Assembly: GCF_030732095.1 (NCBI RefSeq)
Contig: NZ_JAVAMQ010000003.1
Location: forward strand, 62,001 to 126,000
DNA length: 64,000 nucleotides
Direction: 5' to 3'
Origin: Paracoccus spongiarum
GTDB taxonomy: Bacteria; Pseudomonadota; Alphaproteobacteria; Rhodobacterales; Rhodobacteraceae
Below the pieces are notes generated by a model. It had not been told where the DNA came from. It ran no database searches and saw nothing but the letters and a program-made list of their open reading frames with translations. A program made the position numbers and the translations under genes. Positions 16,957-24,935 of the stretch are shown piece by piece (within the stretch, counting starts at the first letter, position 1; every line of letters begins with the position of its first letter).

Positions 16957-17405
16957 CCGACCAGACACCTACCCGCTCGCCCGAGGCCGTCGCCGAAGGG
17001 CTGGACCAAGCGATGATCCGGCGCGTGGTGCACCGGTTCTACGCCGACGCGCGCGAGGATCCGGTGATCGGCCCGGTGTTCCGCACCCACGTGCCCGACG
17101 ATCAGTGGCAAGCGCATCTCGACAAGATCACCGCGTTCTGGTCGTCGTCGTTGCTGGGCACCGGCTCTTACGACGGGCGACCGATGCCGAAACACCTTGC
17201 CATCACCGAGTTGAACGACGATCACTTCCGCCGCTGGCTCGCGCTGTTCCGGCACACGGTGACCGACCTGTGCCCGCCCAACACGGCCGAGCTGTTCATC
17301 ACCCGGTCGGAGCGCATCGCCGAGGCCTTCCGCATCAACATCGGCATGCACCGGGGCGAGGACTTGATGTTCCGCCCACCGCTCACGCGCGAGGCCTATC
17401 CATGA
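16953..17405 (+). CDS. group III truncated haemoglobin
   Basis: 150 residues, ATG in an ATGA overlap with the regulator gene. The 2-on-2 globin fold of group III is recognisable by FYADAREDPVIGPVFRTHV, the W/H positions in DDQWQAHLDKITAFWSS and GRPMPKH (proximal segment) followed by FRRWLALFRHTV. Group III globins bind O2/NO and are linked to NO or redox protection. Co-transcription with an Fe-S regulator fits NO/redox sensing. Confidence 0.9.
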   Translation: MTDQTPTRSPEAVAEGLDQAMIRRVVHRFYADAREDPVIGPVFRTHVPDDQWQAHLDKITAFWSSSLLGTGSYDGRPMPKHLAITELNDDHFRRWLALFRHTVTDLCPPNTAELFITRSERIAEAFRINIGMHRGEDLMFRPPLTREAYP

Positions 17406-17500
17406 GCGGCAGGGCCCCGATGAAGGTCGCCGGCTTCAGGGGCCGGGACGCGAACTTGAGGCCGCGCGAAACGATCAATGACGCTAACAGAAAACATTGA
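17402..17500 (+). pseudogene. 5' remnant of a possible cobE/cbiG-type gene
   Basis: A 32-residue open frame whose ATG overlaps the globin stop (ATGA). MKVAGF near its start resembles the opening of CobE/CbiG C-domain proteins of cobalamin synthesis, but the glycine-rich continuation is lost within 10 residues and the frame ends at 17500. It is probably the front of a gene cut by a rearrangement with the murB fragment that follows. The identity is tentative. Confidence 0.3.
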
Positions 17501-17738
17501 TCTTTCGGACCGCAATACGCTGGGTCTCGCCTCGTGGGCCCGGTACGGCGGCAGGGTCTCGGAGGTCCGAGAGATCCTCCCTATGCCGGAGTTCGCCAGA
17601 GGCCAAGGGCTCCCGTTTCACCTCATAGGCGCGGGTAGCAACTGCGTTCTCGATGAGCAGATTGACGCCGTCGTCGGACTCATGGACCTCAGGGGCCGGT
17701 CGCTCCAACATGACTCGGACCGCCCAAGGTTGCTCTGA
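17478..17738 (+). pseudogene. murB: murB fragment (N-terminal part)
   Basis: 86 codons. NTLGLASWARYGGRV and GLPFHLIGAGSNCVLDE match the start of UDP-N-acetylenolpyruvoylglucosamine reductase, including the FAD-binding G-x-GSN segment. The rest of the enzyme (some 220 residues) is absent, and the frame runs out after GRSLQHDSDRPRLL. The fragment cannot be active, and a full murB must exist elsewhere in the genome. It marks a rearrangement scar together with the preceding fragment. Confidence 0.7.
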
Positions 17739-18135
17739 CCGCGATCATGCGAAAGCTCGTCGTTCTGGCCAACGCGCTCTTGAGAGACGGCCGGAAATGG
17801 TCTGAAAACCCCACTTGTCCAACACGATACCTACTTTGCGCAGCCAAAGACATTTCAACTTGGTTGCAACAAAGCAAGCGCAGTTCATCGGCTGCATGCC
17901 CCTCATCTGCGCCACCAGGGCTTCCAGTTCATGGATCCGGTCTGTCAGGATCAACGGCGCCTCGCGATCGACCAGGGCCAGATCCCGCACGGACTGCCGC
18001 GCTGCCGGTGCCAGTTCCACCGGAAGAGGAGTTCCCGCCGTTCCAGCGCCCCGAAAAGCAGCAGCGCACTGGACGTCGGCGCGTTTGCCTGGCGCTTGTC
18101 ACGCGTCGGCCGCTCATCTCCCGAGTGATTTTCTC
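17739..18135. other. gene-free decayed stretch
   Basis: About 400 bp between the murB fragment and the NmrA-like gene. Short open frames exist on both strands but none has a start signal or a family pattern that I recognise. It is probably degenerate DNA at a rearrangement scar. Confidence 0.5.
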
Positions 18136-19050
18136 TCAAAGCCCTTCCTGTCGGACATAGTCGCGAACGGTTAGGGGCTTGATCCAGGGATAGCGGTCGT
18201 TGGCGATTGCGTGGAGTTTGCCCTTGCCCGAAAGCATGCCGCGCCAGTACATCAGCGGCAGCCAGGCGTAGACATTCTGCGGTTCGGCCTGCCTGAGCCT
18301 CTCGATCTCGCGGTCGAGATCGGTGAGGCTTCCCTTCTTCACGACCTCGATGGTCTTTCCGGAGGCCTCTTCGTAGGCCTTCACCAGCTCGTGGAATGTC
18401 AGCGTATCGCCGGCGACTTCGAACACGCTGGGAACCTGTCCTTCGTCAACGGCGGCCTCGGCCGCGAACCGCGCGGCATCCTCGTAGGTCGTGAAGTCCA
18501 TCGCCCTATCGCCGTCTCCCCAGACGAATGCCTGTCCCGCATCGAGGTCGAATGCCCCGAGGAAGCCGAACAGCACCCGCCGGTCGAGAAAGGCGCCGAT
18601 GTTGATGTGAACCACCTCAACATCGCCGCGGGCTTTTTCCGCCTCGCGGGCGAAGGCCCGCCGGTCGTCGGTGTTGATGTTCTCGCCGTCGTCCAGGCCG
18701 AAGATGTTGTAGGAGAAGCTGGACGGGATGAAGCGGCGGACATTCGCGCGCCGGGCCGCGTCGAGCAGCCGCAACTGGTTCCCGACGATCACGTCGGGAC
18801 CGCCCTGGATGGCGGAAACGACGGAGAAGGCGCCGGTGAGCGCCGCCGCAAGCTTTTCATCCTGCGCCTGGTCATCGAGATCGAGCGCCACGATCTCGAC
18901 GCCTCTCTCGCGCAGGCTCGCTAGTTTCCCGGCGCTTTCCGGGCGCACCAAGGCCCGCAGCCGCACATCCGGCTTGTCGAGGAGCGCACCGGCAATGAGG
19001 GAGCCCAGCGCACCCGTTGCGCCCGTCAGGACGACGATTTTTTCGGTCAT
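18136..19050 (-). CDS. NmrA-like NAD(P)-binding protein
   Basis: 304 residues of the atypical SDR/NmrA group. VVLTGATGALGSLIAGALL gives the glycine motif, LRALVRPE follows the second strand, VVSAIQGGPDVIVGNQLRLL and RFIPSSFSYN match the isoflavone reductase/NmrA fold, and YWRGMLSG is near the end. The active-site YxxxK is not conserved, as usual in NmrA proteins. Role: NADPH-dependent reductase or redox sensor, substrate unknown. A palindromic site matching that of the TetR-flanking promoter lies 91 bp upstream (19141-19154). Confidence 0.85.
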   Translation of the reverse strand: MTEKIVVLTGATGALGSLIAGALLDKPDVRLRALVRPESAGKLASLRERGVEIVALDLDDQAQDEKLAAALTGAFSVVSAIQGGPDVIVGNQLRLLDAARRANVRRFIPSSFSYNIFGLDDGENINTDDRRAFAREAEKARGDVEVVHINIGAFLDRRVLFGFLGAFDLDAGQAFVWGDGDRAMDFTTYEDAARFAAEAAVDEGQVPSVFEVAGDTLTFHELVKAYEEASGKTIEVVKKGSLTDLDREIERLRQAEPQNVYAWLPLMYWRGMLSGKGKLHAIANDRYPWIKPLTVRDYVRQEGL

Positions 19051-19140
19051 GACAATCCTTTCTACTCAGAGCGGCGTATCCGGCCGCATCATGCTCGTGT
19101 TCGTCTGACAGCCATCACGCTGCCGCGACCATATGAATAA

Positions 19141-19154
19141 CCGACATGTGTCGG
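19141..19154. promoter_or_regulatory. TetR-type operator, copy 1
   Basis: Perfect palindrome CCGACATGTGTCGG followed by ATTTTC, upstream of the NmrA-like gene. The same core (CGACA-GG-TGTCG followed by GATTATC) recurs at 19984-19995 beside the TetR gene. Two copies in one oxidoreductase cluster suggest one regulon. Confidence 0.6.
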
Positions 19155-19207
19155 ATTTTCTAGCCCCTATAATATCCTCGCAAGGCAGAACGTCGCTGCC
19201 CGGCGGG

Positions 19208-19903
19208 TCAGCCCTTCTTCGGTTCGATCCAGTGTACGACCTCGCGGTCGTCCGTGCCGATCAGATGGGCGATATAGTCGCCGATCTCCTCCGGACTCGG
19301 CCATTCAGGGCGGTCATGGTGGTGGTTTATGCGCCTGCGGGTATTGATGGGAGGCATGAGAAGTTCATGCACCTTCATTCCGGACGGGCGCAGCTCTTCG
19401 GCGAGTGTCGTGGCCAGCGATCTCTGCGCGGCCGACATGGCGGCCACCGGTCCCGCGCCGGGATGCGGGCCTTCGGCGCTCTGCCCATTGATGTGCACAT
19501 AGATCCCGCGCTCCGGGGCGAGCAGGGGCACGAAGGTCTTCATGGCAAGGAAATGCGTGGTCAGATTGTTGCGGACGATCCCCTGCCACTGGTCGAAGCC
19601 GACGCCGGTGATGGGAAAGCCCTGCGACCAGCCGCCCAGCACCGCGACGATCACGTCGATGCGGCTGGCCAGTTCGCCGATCCTGTCGCGCAGCGCCTCC
19701 GCCGCCTCTGGCGTGTCGAGCGAGCCCATGGCACCTTTCAGGGTGCCCGTCGCGATGTCGCCGACATAGTCGCGCAGGGCGTCGAGCTTCGTCTGCGTGC
19801 GCGACGAGGCGATAACACTCGCCCCATGCTTCAGAAAGCTCCGGACGATGCCTTCACCGACGTCGCCGGTGCCACCCAGTACCAATGTCGTGAGATCCTT
19901 CAT
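19208..19903 (-). CDS. short-chain dehydrogenase/reductase
   Basis: 231 residues, classical SDR Rossmann fold. TLVLGGTGDVGEGIVRSFLK is the cofactor motif, ASSRTQTK the beta-2 end, and VIVAVLGG replaces the usual NNAG. The active-site segment is divergent: HINGQSAEG then a GPVAAMSAAQRSL stretch where YxxxK would be expected, so catalysis may be altered. Oxidoreductase or regulatory SDR, substrate unknown. Divergent from the TetR gene, with the palindromic operator between them. Confidence 0.82.
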   Translation of the reverse strand: MKDLTTLVLGGTGDVGEGIVRSFLKHGASVIASSRTQTKLDALRDYVGDIATGTLKGAMGSLDTPEAAEALRDRIGELASRIDVIVAVLGGWSQGFPITGVGFDQWQGIVRNNLTTHFLAMKTFVPLLAPERGIYVHINGQSAEGPHPGAGPVAAMSAAQRSLATTLAEELRPSGMKVHELLMPPINTRRRINHHHDRPEWPSPEEIGDYIAHLIGTDDREVVHWIEPKKG

Positions 19904-19983
19904 GGTCGGTCCATCCTTCCCCGCATGATGAAACTTGCCGATCCGCCTTGACGGTCGTCACAGGGTCCGGCTAGAAACATAAA

Positions 19984-19995
19984 CGACAGGTGTCG
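19984..19995. promoter_or_regulatory. TetR-type operator, copy 2
   Basis: CGACAGGTGTCG, a palindrome with a two-base centre, followed by GATTATC, located between the divergent SDR (start 19903) and TetR (start 20030) genes. It is nearly identical to 19141-19154 including the right flank, as expected for an autoregulated TetR site. Confidence 0.65.
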
Positions 19996-20029
19996 GATTA
20001 TCCAGCCTCGATTCACACAGAAGGTAGCG

Positions 20030-20707
20030 ATGGATTCACGGACAAAGGAAAAAAGCGTCGGCGACTGGACTGAAGCGGAGGATGCGCGGATTGCGCGGAC
20101 CCGTGCCCGGCTTGCCGAGGCCGTGCTTTCTCTGGCGGCCGAACGCGATATCACCAGCGCTTCCGTGTCCGAGTTGACGCGTCGCGCAGGTATAAACCGC
20201 AGCACGTTTTACGAACATGCCCAGACGCCCGTGGAGCTGCTGACCCGCGTCCTCTCATGCGAGTTGGATGGGGTACGCCGGCGAGGCATGGATCAGCTCG
20301 AACGCGACGGCCTGCTGCTGCGTGACCTGACGCGCAGCACGCTTCACGAGATCTTCGAGCATGTCCTCAAGCACGAGGCGGTCTATGGCGGCGCCGGCCG
20401 CGCCTCATCGAAGTACGCCCTGCGCGTGGTGCTCGCCGAACACATCGAGCAATCGATCCTGACCATGTTGCGCGAGGGTTTTGTCACCCCGCCGGTGCCG
20501 GGGCCGGAAGCGGCCCCGCTCTATGCCGCCTATCTCGCCCATGGCGCGACCGGCGCTGTGGAGGCCTGGCTCCGCCTTCCGCCCCCTCGGGATGAGGGGA
20601 TGCTGCTTGCCGCCATCGAGGCCATGTACCCTTCCTGGCTCGCGCCGGATATTGCTCTGAGTGACTGTGAGCCGGGCATGAACGCGCTGCAAGGGACGGA
20701 GAAATGA
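20030..20707 (+). CDS. TetR/AcrR-family regulator
   Basis: 225 residues. The N-terminal helix-turn-helix (AVLSLAAERDITSASVSELT, then RRAGINRSTFYEHAQTPVEL) is a clear TetR_N domain preceded by a charged 25-residue leader. The C-terminal helical ligand domain is variable, as usual. It lies between a divergent SDR and a downstream SDR/MDR pair and next to a palindromic operator, so it is probably a local repressor released by a small organic or electrophilic ligand. Confidence 0.9.
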   Translation: MDSRTKEKSVGDWTEAEDARIARTRARLAEAVLSLAAERDITSASVSELTRRAGINRSTFYEHAQTPVELLTRVLSCELDGVRRRGMDQLERDGLLLRDLTRSTLHEIFEHVLKHEAVYGGAGRASSKYALRVVLAEHIEQSILTMLREGFVTPPVPGPEAAPLYAAYLAHGATGAVEAWLRLPPPRDEGMLLAAIEAMYPSWLAPDIALSDCEPGMNALQGTEK

Positions 20708-20743
20708 TCGTTCATGGTACAAATTCGTATAGGGAGAAACGTT

Positions 20744-21571
20744 ATGCCTACAACTGAACTTCTAAGCCGCGGTCCCGTGAAAGGTCGCCTGACCGGGAAG
20801 GTTGCGTTGGTGACCGGGGTCGGCAGCGGGCAGGGCCGGGAGGTCGCGCTTCTGTTCGCGGAAGCCGGAGCCGTCGTCGCGGGCTGCGACATCAATCCCG
20901 AGGGCCTCAAGGGCACCGAGGCGCTCGCGGCCGAAAGAGGCGTCGGACTCGATCTCGCGCTGGTCGATGCCTCGGACGAGGCGAAGGTCGGTGCATGGGT
21001 CGATGACGTGGCGAAGCGGCATGGCGGCCTCGACATCCTTTATAACAACGGCGCCGGCGCCCATTTCGTGCCGTTCGCCGACATGACGCTTTCGCAATGG
21101 CGCGACACCTTGCGTCTGGAACTCGACACGGTGTTCATCCCGTCGAAGGCGGCATGGCCGCATCTGATCGCAAGGGGCGGCGGGTCGATCATCAACATCG
21201 CCTCGATCGCCGGGATGATGGGCGGCGAGGTCATCGGCAGCGCCGGCGCGGCCGCGCACGCCACCGGCAAGGGCGGCGTGATCAGCTTCACGCGCCAATT
21301 GGCGACAGAGGGCGGGGTCCACGGGATCCGGGTCAATGCGATCTCGCCGGGACCGATCGTGACGCCCGCGTCCGAAGCCGTCGTTGCCGCCAGTCCCGAC
21401 TTCCGAAAATTGTTCGAAGGCATGCCGCTGCTGAAGCGGTCGGGGCGCCCTGTCGACGTTGCCTATGCCGGGCTTTTTCTCGCTTCGGACGAATCCGCCT
21501 ATGTCACGGGCGCGAACCTGACGGTGGACGGCGGTGCGACGGCCAAGACGGGCATTTCCGTTCTGTCCTGA
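20744..21571 (+). CDS. SDR-family oxidoreductase
   Basis: 275 residues from ATG 20744, favoured by AGGGAG upstream; an in-frame ATG at 20714 would add ten unlikely residues. Cofactor motif VALVTGVGSGQGREVALLFA, then CDINPEG (NAD preference is suggested by the Asp), LYNNGAGAHF, and INIASIAG with the Ser of the triad. The usual YxxxK is replaced by HATGKGG, keeping the Lys but with no Tyr. SPGPIVTPA and GANLTVDGGATA close the fold. Probably dehydrogenates or reduces a small alcohol/ketone, and the Tyr loss makes activity uncertain. Confidence 0.88.
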   Translation: MPTTELLSRGPVKGRLTGKVALVTGVGSGQGREVALLFAEAGAVVAGCDINPEGLKGTEALAAERGVGLDLALVDASDEAKVGAWVDDVAKRHGGLDILYNNGAGAHFVPFADMTLSQWRDTLRLELDTVFIPSKAAWPHLIARGGGSIINIASIAGMMGGEVIGSAGAAAHATGKGGVISFTRQLATEGGVHGIRVNAISPGPIVTPASEAVVAASPDFRKLFEGMPLLKRSGRPVDVAYAGLFLASDESAYVTGANLTVDGGATAKTGISVLS

Positions 21572-21637
21572 CCTTCAGGGCAACACCTCGGGAAGGCAAG
21601 GCGATGGCGCCTTGTTAGGGCATAGGAGCATGACGAT

Positions 21638-22537
21638 ATGAGAAGCAGAATTCTGGTCGCCGACCGTTACGGTCAATCCGATGTCCTCGATTTCGTCGAG
21701 GAGGAACTTCCCGCGCTCACGCCGGGTCAGGCCCGGATCGCGGTCAAGGCTGCCGGTCTCAACCCGATCGACGCGCGCAGGATGACGGGCGAGATCCGGT
21801 TCGGTCCCCTGCCCTTGAGGTTCGGCACCGAGTTCGCCGGGCGCATCGTCGAATTGCCCGCCGAGGCCGGGCCATGGTCCGTCGGCGACGAGGTTCTCGG
21901 CTCCGGCGGCGGCTTTACGCACGCCACGATCATCGATGTTCCGATCGGCAATCTCATCCGGCGCCCCTCCACGGTCGATTGGCCTGTGGCCGGCTCGCTG
22001 GCCGGAACCGCGCAGACCGCCATGGCCGTCGTCCAGGAGTTGGGCGACATCGGATCGCTGCTGGTCCATGGCGGCGCGGGCGGCGTCGGCACCGTGCTGG
22101 TCCAGCTTGCGCGCGAGAAGGGCATCGAGGTCGTGGCCACGGATTCGGGGGCCAACCCTGACTATCTGCGCGCGCTCGGTGCAACGCCCGTCGCCTACGG
22201 TCCCGGCCTCGTTGAACGCCTCAGAGAGGTCCATCCCGCTCCGTTCGACGCGGCGATCATCCTGGCCGGCACCGAGGAAGCCACGCACGCGTCGCTCGCC
22301 ACGGTGAAGCCGGACGGGGATATCGCCTCCACCACGGGTATCCCCGCCCCCTCGGAACGGGTCCGCGCGACGGGCAACAGGCCCAGTCCTGCCAACCTTC
22401 AATATGTCGTGGATCGGGTCGCCGACGGCCGGATCAGGTGGGAGGTCAGCGGGACCTACCCGTTTGCCAAAGCAGCGGAAGGCTTTGCCGCCGTCCTGGA
22501 AGGGCACACGCGCGGCAAGCGTGTCCTGATTTTCTGA
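21638..22537 (+). CDS. zinc-independent MDR (quinone oxidoreductase-like)
   Basis: 299 residues. N-terminal GroES-like domain (GQARIAVKAAGLNPIDARRM, FGTEFAGRIVE) and Rossmann domain with LLVHGGAGGVGTVLVQLARE, then VVATDSG and LGATPVAYGP. No structural or catalytic zinc ligands are seen. Typical of NADPH:quinone reductase/enoyl-reductase-type MDR enzymes. Probably in the TetR-controlled cluster, 66 bp after the SDR gene. Confidence 0.9.
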   Translation: MRSRILVADRYGQSDVLDFVEEELPALTPGQARIAVKAAGLNPIDARRMTGEIRFGPLPLRFGTEFAGRIVELPAEAGPWSVGDEVLGSGGGFTHATIIDVPIGNLIRRPSTVDWPVAGSLAGTAQTAMAVVQELGDIGSLLVHGGAGGVGTVLVQLAREKGIEVVATDSGANPDYLRALGATPVAYGPGLVERLREVHPAPFDAAIILAGTEEATHASLATVKPDGDIASTTGIPAPSERVRATGNRPSPANLQYVVDRVADGRIRWEVSGTYPFAKAAEGFAAVLEGHTRGKRVLIF

Positions 22538-22747
22538 TTCCACCGAACGATCGGGAAAGGTGCCGCGCATGTGCGCTGTGGCTTACAAGGCTCCGGGTCC
22601 GGTCGAGGGAGCGCAGGCTCTCGTTGACGTCGATCTGGCGAAACCCGTGCCGGGACGGGCTCAAGCCCGCCCCGGCGATCAACGTCACCGCAAACCTCGT
22701 CATCGTGCGCTTGTTCGGCAATCATCATAGCTGACGTCAGACACGGA

Positions 22748-23641
22748 GTGGTCGACACGGTTTCGATCCCGGTTGCGCCCCACAACGTCGATCTGACGCC
22801 CGATGGCAAGCTGCTGCTGGCCGTTGGCGATCCTGCCACCGAGGGGGATCACGGGTCGGACGGCCACGGGCACGGCGCGGACGGCGCGGCCGAGGGGCTG
22901 CTGGTCATTCTCGATCCGCAGAACATCTCGACGCCCAAAGCGACCGTCGCGGTGGGCTCCCATCCGGCCCATGTGGTCGCTGACCGGCAGGGGCGAGCCT
23001 ATGTCTCACTGACAGGTGGGGACGAGATCGCCGTGGTCGACCTCGCAAAGGCCGAGGTCATCGGGCGCATCGCGACGGGGGATTATCCGCACGGCCTGCG
23101 GCTCAGCCCGGACGAGACCCAGCTTTACGTGGCCAATGTCGAGGACGGGTCGGTGTCCGTCATCGACACCCAGGCACTTTCCGAGATCGCGCGCATTCCG
23201 GTGGGCGCGGCGCCGGTCCAGGTCGGGTTCACGCCCTCGGGCGATCAGGTCTATGTCTCGCTGCGCGACGAGAACCGCGTCGCCGTGATCGACACTTCAA
23301 CCCGCGAGGTGACGAACAGGATCGACGTCGGGCCGTACCCGATCCAGCTCATCGCGACGCAGGATGGGAAATTCGTCTATGTCGCCAATCAGGGCACCGA
23401 CGCCGAGCCGAACGACACCGTATCCGTGATCGACACCGCGACCGGTCAGGTGGTGAAGACCATCACCACCGGCGGCGGCGCCCATGGCGTATCGGCATCG
23501 GCGGACGGGGTCTATGTGTTCGTGACCAACATCGCCGACGACAGCGTCTCGGTGATCGATATGGCGAGCCAGGAGGTCGTCAGCACGGTGCCGGTCGGCG
23601 ATCGGCCGAATGGCATCGTCTACGGCGGCCCGACCCGCTGA
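22748..23641 (+). CDS. YVTN-type beta-propeller protein, possibly 5'-truncated
   Basis: About 297 residues from GTG 22748. At least five repeats of about 42 residues with the pattern D.VSVIDT....V...I..G..PHG are visible (QLYVANVEDGSVSVIDTQAL, KFVYVANQGTDAEPN, YVFVTNIADDSVSVID). An early insert is His/Gly-rich (DHGSDGHGHGADG) and could bind metal. Relatives are normally exported, but no signal peptide precedes this start and the preceding 200 bp give none in frame, so the gene may have lost its 5' end. Function: periplasmic binding or scaffolding is usual for the family. Confidence 0.7.
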   Translation: MVDTVSIPVAPHNVDLTPDGKLLLAVGDPATEGDHGSDGHGHGADGAAEGLLVILDPQNISTPKATVAVGSHPAHVVADRQGRAYVSLTGGDEIAVVDLAKAEVIGRIATGDYPHGLRLSPDETQLYVANVEDGSVSVIDTQALSEIARIPVGAAPVQVGFTPSGDQVYVSLRDENRVAVIDTSTREVTNRIDVGPYPIQLIATQDGKFVYVANQGTDAEPNDTVSVIDTATGQVVKTITTGGGAHGVSASADGVYVFVTNIADDSVSVIDMASQEVVSTVPVGDRPNGIVYGGPTR

Positions 23642-23848
23642 GCGATCGGCGCCGGGGTTCGCTCCGGCGCCAGCTTCATCATCCGGAGTTCTGGTTGAAC
23701 GCGTGCGATGCTTTCGGCGGTCTTCCCGGCGTTCGTATCTGCGTCTATTGGCTGTAGGGAACCCGATCCCCCGATCTCGGCGCTTCGGATCCCATCATTC
23801 TGCACGCGCATGCCTGCTCCCACATCACGGCACAGTCCTTCAGTGCAA

Positions 23849-24925
23849 TTACCCGACCTTGCAGCCCCAGAAGGACGTATGATCGGCCGCGAAGTAGCCG
23901 TCGGCGGCTCGGAAAGTGCCCTGCAACTCTACGGTGTCGCCCTGGGCGAGCGGCGCCATGCTCTGCAGCCAGAGCGCCGTCGCCTCGGAGGCGTGCGCCC
24001 CGGAAATCTCGCCGCGCGAGCCTCGGATTTCCGTCGTGCCGTTCAGCACCAGCCGCCCGCGCATGCGCGCATTGGTGCTGGAGTTGATCTTGTAGAGCAG
24101 CGTCGCGCCGAACAGATATGTGCCGGCGACCGGGGCGACGAAGCGGTTGTTGCCGGCGTCGAACGCGCCCTGATCGTTATAGTCGGTGTTGTTGATGCCG
24201 ATCTTGGTCCAGCTGTCGACGGCGACATAGTTGTCGTAGTTGGTGAAGCCCTTGAAGCGCGGCAGCCGGGGCTGGTCGACGATGCCGGTGGCGTTGTCGA
24301 CGATCAGCCCGTCGAAGAAGCTGCTGCCGTCGGCGGAGACGGCAAGCCGGAACCTCTCGGAGCCGAACAGGCCCATCAGCGCCTTGGTGACGAAACCGGT
24401 CTGCAGCGTCAGGCCGAGGTCGCGGCCAGCGGCTTCCTTGTTCATGGTGTAGAACAGATCGCCGGTGCCGCCCTCGGCAACTGTCTTCGCCGTCCAGAGC
24501 GCGGCGTTCAGCTTGGCCGAGAACGGGTTTGCGGCGTCGGCGGTGGTGCCCAGCCCGAGCAGCGCGAGGCTCTGCAGCGCGGCGGGCGTCGTACTGACCC
24601 AGCCCGAACCGCCGTAGACCAGCAACCGGCCTTCATCCTCGACCCATGCCCGCCAGCCGGTCCGGGGCGGCAGGCGCAGCCAGGTCCCATCGGTCCAGAG
24701 CGCGACGTTCAGGTCCCAGCCAGCCCACGCGCCGGTGGCGCCGGAGGCGACGATGTAGCGATCGCGGTCGGTAGGACTGACGGGCGGCGCGGTCAGGTCG
24801 CGGTCGAGGACGGAGAGCTGCACGAGCCCGTCGAGCAGCCGCAGCGCCTCATTATGGGTGACATGCTTCTGCGCCTGCGCCGCGAGGATGTAGGGCAGCA
24901 GGAGATGGGTTGTGGCGTCGGACAT
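23849..24925 (-). CDS. phage tail fibre protein with DUF2793
   Basis: 358 residues. The N-terminal 130 residues (LLLPYILAAQAQKHVTHNEA, then LRLLDGLVQLSVLDRDLTAP) are the DUF2793 tail-attachment domain common in Rhodobacteraceae prophages. The C-terminal part (about 190-358) is beta-rich and may form the receptor-binding head; FVAPVAGTYLFGATLLYKIN resembles a C1q/TNF-like jelly-roll motif. It is the last gene of the late operon, 10 bp after the megatron stop, and is probably the host-range determinant. Confidence 0.85.
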   Translation of the reverse strand: MSDATTHLLLPYILAAQAQKHVTHNEALRLLDGLVQLSVLDRDLTAPPVSPTDRDRYIVASGATGAWAGWDLNVALWTDGTWLRLPPRTGWRAWVEDEGRLLVYGGSGWVSTTPAALQSLALLGLGTTADAANPFSAKLNAALWTAKTVAEGGTGDLFYTMNKEAAGRDLGLTLQTGFVTKALMGLFGSERFRLAVSADGSSFFDGLIVDNATGIVDQPRLPRFKGFTNYDNYVAVDSWTKIGINNTDYNDQGAFDAGNNRFVAPVAGTYLFGATLLYKINSSTNARMRGRLVLNGTTEIRGSRGEISGAHASEATALWLQSMAPLAQGDTVELQGTFRAADGYFAADHTSFWGCKVG

Positions 24926-24935
24926 GGGATTGCCT

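Noticed and set aside
17745..18020. 91-codon minus-strand frame after the murB fragment, vaguely like a MerR C-terminus.
   Set aside because: No DNA-binding domain, no clear start and only weak resemblance; treated as decayed DNA.
22438..22734. 98-codon frame between the MDR gene and the beta-propeller gene.
   Set aside because: It overlaps the MDR gene in another frame and the free part has no recognisable sequence or start signal.
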